Below the pieces are notes generated by a model. The model saw only the letters and a list, made by a program, of their open reading frames with translations. It did no database searches and had not been told where the DNA came from. The position numbers and the translations under genes were made by a program. A DNA stretch of 5,752 nucleotides from Bacteroidota bacterium (GTDB lineage Bacteria; Bacteroidota; Bacteroidia; UBA8524). The stretch lies in assembly GCA_003531115.1 (NCBI GenBank), contig DQHT01000141.1, positions 1-5,752 of the forward strand, given 5' to 3'. Positions 5,732-5,752 of this stretch are shown one piece after another; position 1 is the first letter of the stretch; the number at the start of each line of letters is the position of its first letter.

Positions 5732-5735
5732 TTAG
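5604..5735 (+). repeat. attC-like recombination site of the cassette
   Basis: This is a long imperfect inverted repeat of about 130 bases. Paired blocks are CTAAC (5609-5613) with GTTAG (5731-5735), CCGCGCA (5615-5621) with TGCGCGG (5719-5725), GCCCA (5623-5627) with TGGGC (5713-5717), and TGC (5629-5631) with GCA (5709-5711). Single mismatches separate the inner blocks, and the outer and inner boxes are split by an asymmetric unpaired spacer (A against AAAAC). These match the R and L boxes, central spacer and extrahelical bases of attC sites, and the length is close to that of Vibrio VCRs. The 77-base loop contains a small hairpin, TCAAGT (5650-5655) with ACTTGA (5666-5671). A competing hairpin, GCCCAG (5692-5697) with CTGGGC (5712-5717), surrounds the palindrome GTTTAAAC (5698-5705). 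Without the flanking cassette features it could be taken for a terminator, but no T-run follows. Confidence 0.75.
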
Positions 5736-5743
5736 GGTGCATT

Positions 5744-5752
5744 ATGAGACTT
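5744..5752 (+). CDS. Possible start of the next cassette gene (cut by window edge)
   Basis: ATG AGA CTT begins 12 bases after the attC junction G/TTAGGGTGC. The layout GTTAG, then GCATT, then ATG repeats that of the first cassette, where GTTAGCAAGCATTT is followed by ATG at 4913. Only three codons (M-R-L) are inside the window, so the call rests wholly on position and analogy. Confidence 0.3.

Overview
The window looks like a chromosomal segment from a member of the Bacteroidota, perhaps Chitinophagales- or Saprospiria-like. This is inferred from several signs: short secreted proteins with no Shine-Dalgarno lead, a TAnnTTTG-type -7 box, tandem 7-base repeats between genes, and a tyrosine recombinase with the extra N-terminal module I recall from Bacteroidota integrases. 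No RNA gene, CRISPR array or IS transposase was found.

Left part (1-1506). A gene-free stretch with REP-like and heptamer repeats leads into a membrane-anchored metallo-beta-lactamase-fold hydrolase of the UlaG/NAPE-PLD type (236-1372). Its metal ligands are complete.

Middle part (1507-3677). An AT-rich pair of co-directional genes encodes exported proteins of unknown function: a small cysteine-containing protein and a likely beta-propeller-type protein 16 bases downstream. The pair ends against a broken C-terminal remnant of a PqqB-like MBL protein, which carries a one-base frameshift. A short repeat-bearing spacer follows.

Right part (3678-5752). This is the notable region. A complete tyrosine recombinase with all six catalytic residues is followed, 79 bases after its stop codon, by a unit with the architecture of an integron gene cassette. 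The unit opens with GTTAGCAAGC, places a single ORF (exported protein, 229 aa) almost at once, and ends in a roughly 130-base imperfect inverted repeat. That repeat starts GCTTGCTAAC, the exact reverse complement of the cassette opening, and closes with GTTAGGG. A fresh ATG lies just beyond it, as if a second cassette began at the window edge. The repeat behaves like an attC site: paired outer and inner boxes, asymmetric unpaired spacer and a large variable loop. The neighbouring recombinase is Xer-like and appears to lack the extra domain typical of IntI integrases. It also points in the same direction as the cassette. The 79-base gap holds a long imperfect hairpin with a flanking ATAAACG direct repeat, a candidate attI-like site. 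The simplest reading is the head of a Bacteroidota integron-like cassette array, with either an unconventional integrase or an unrelated recombinase that happens to lie next to it.
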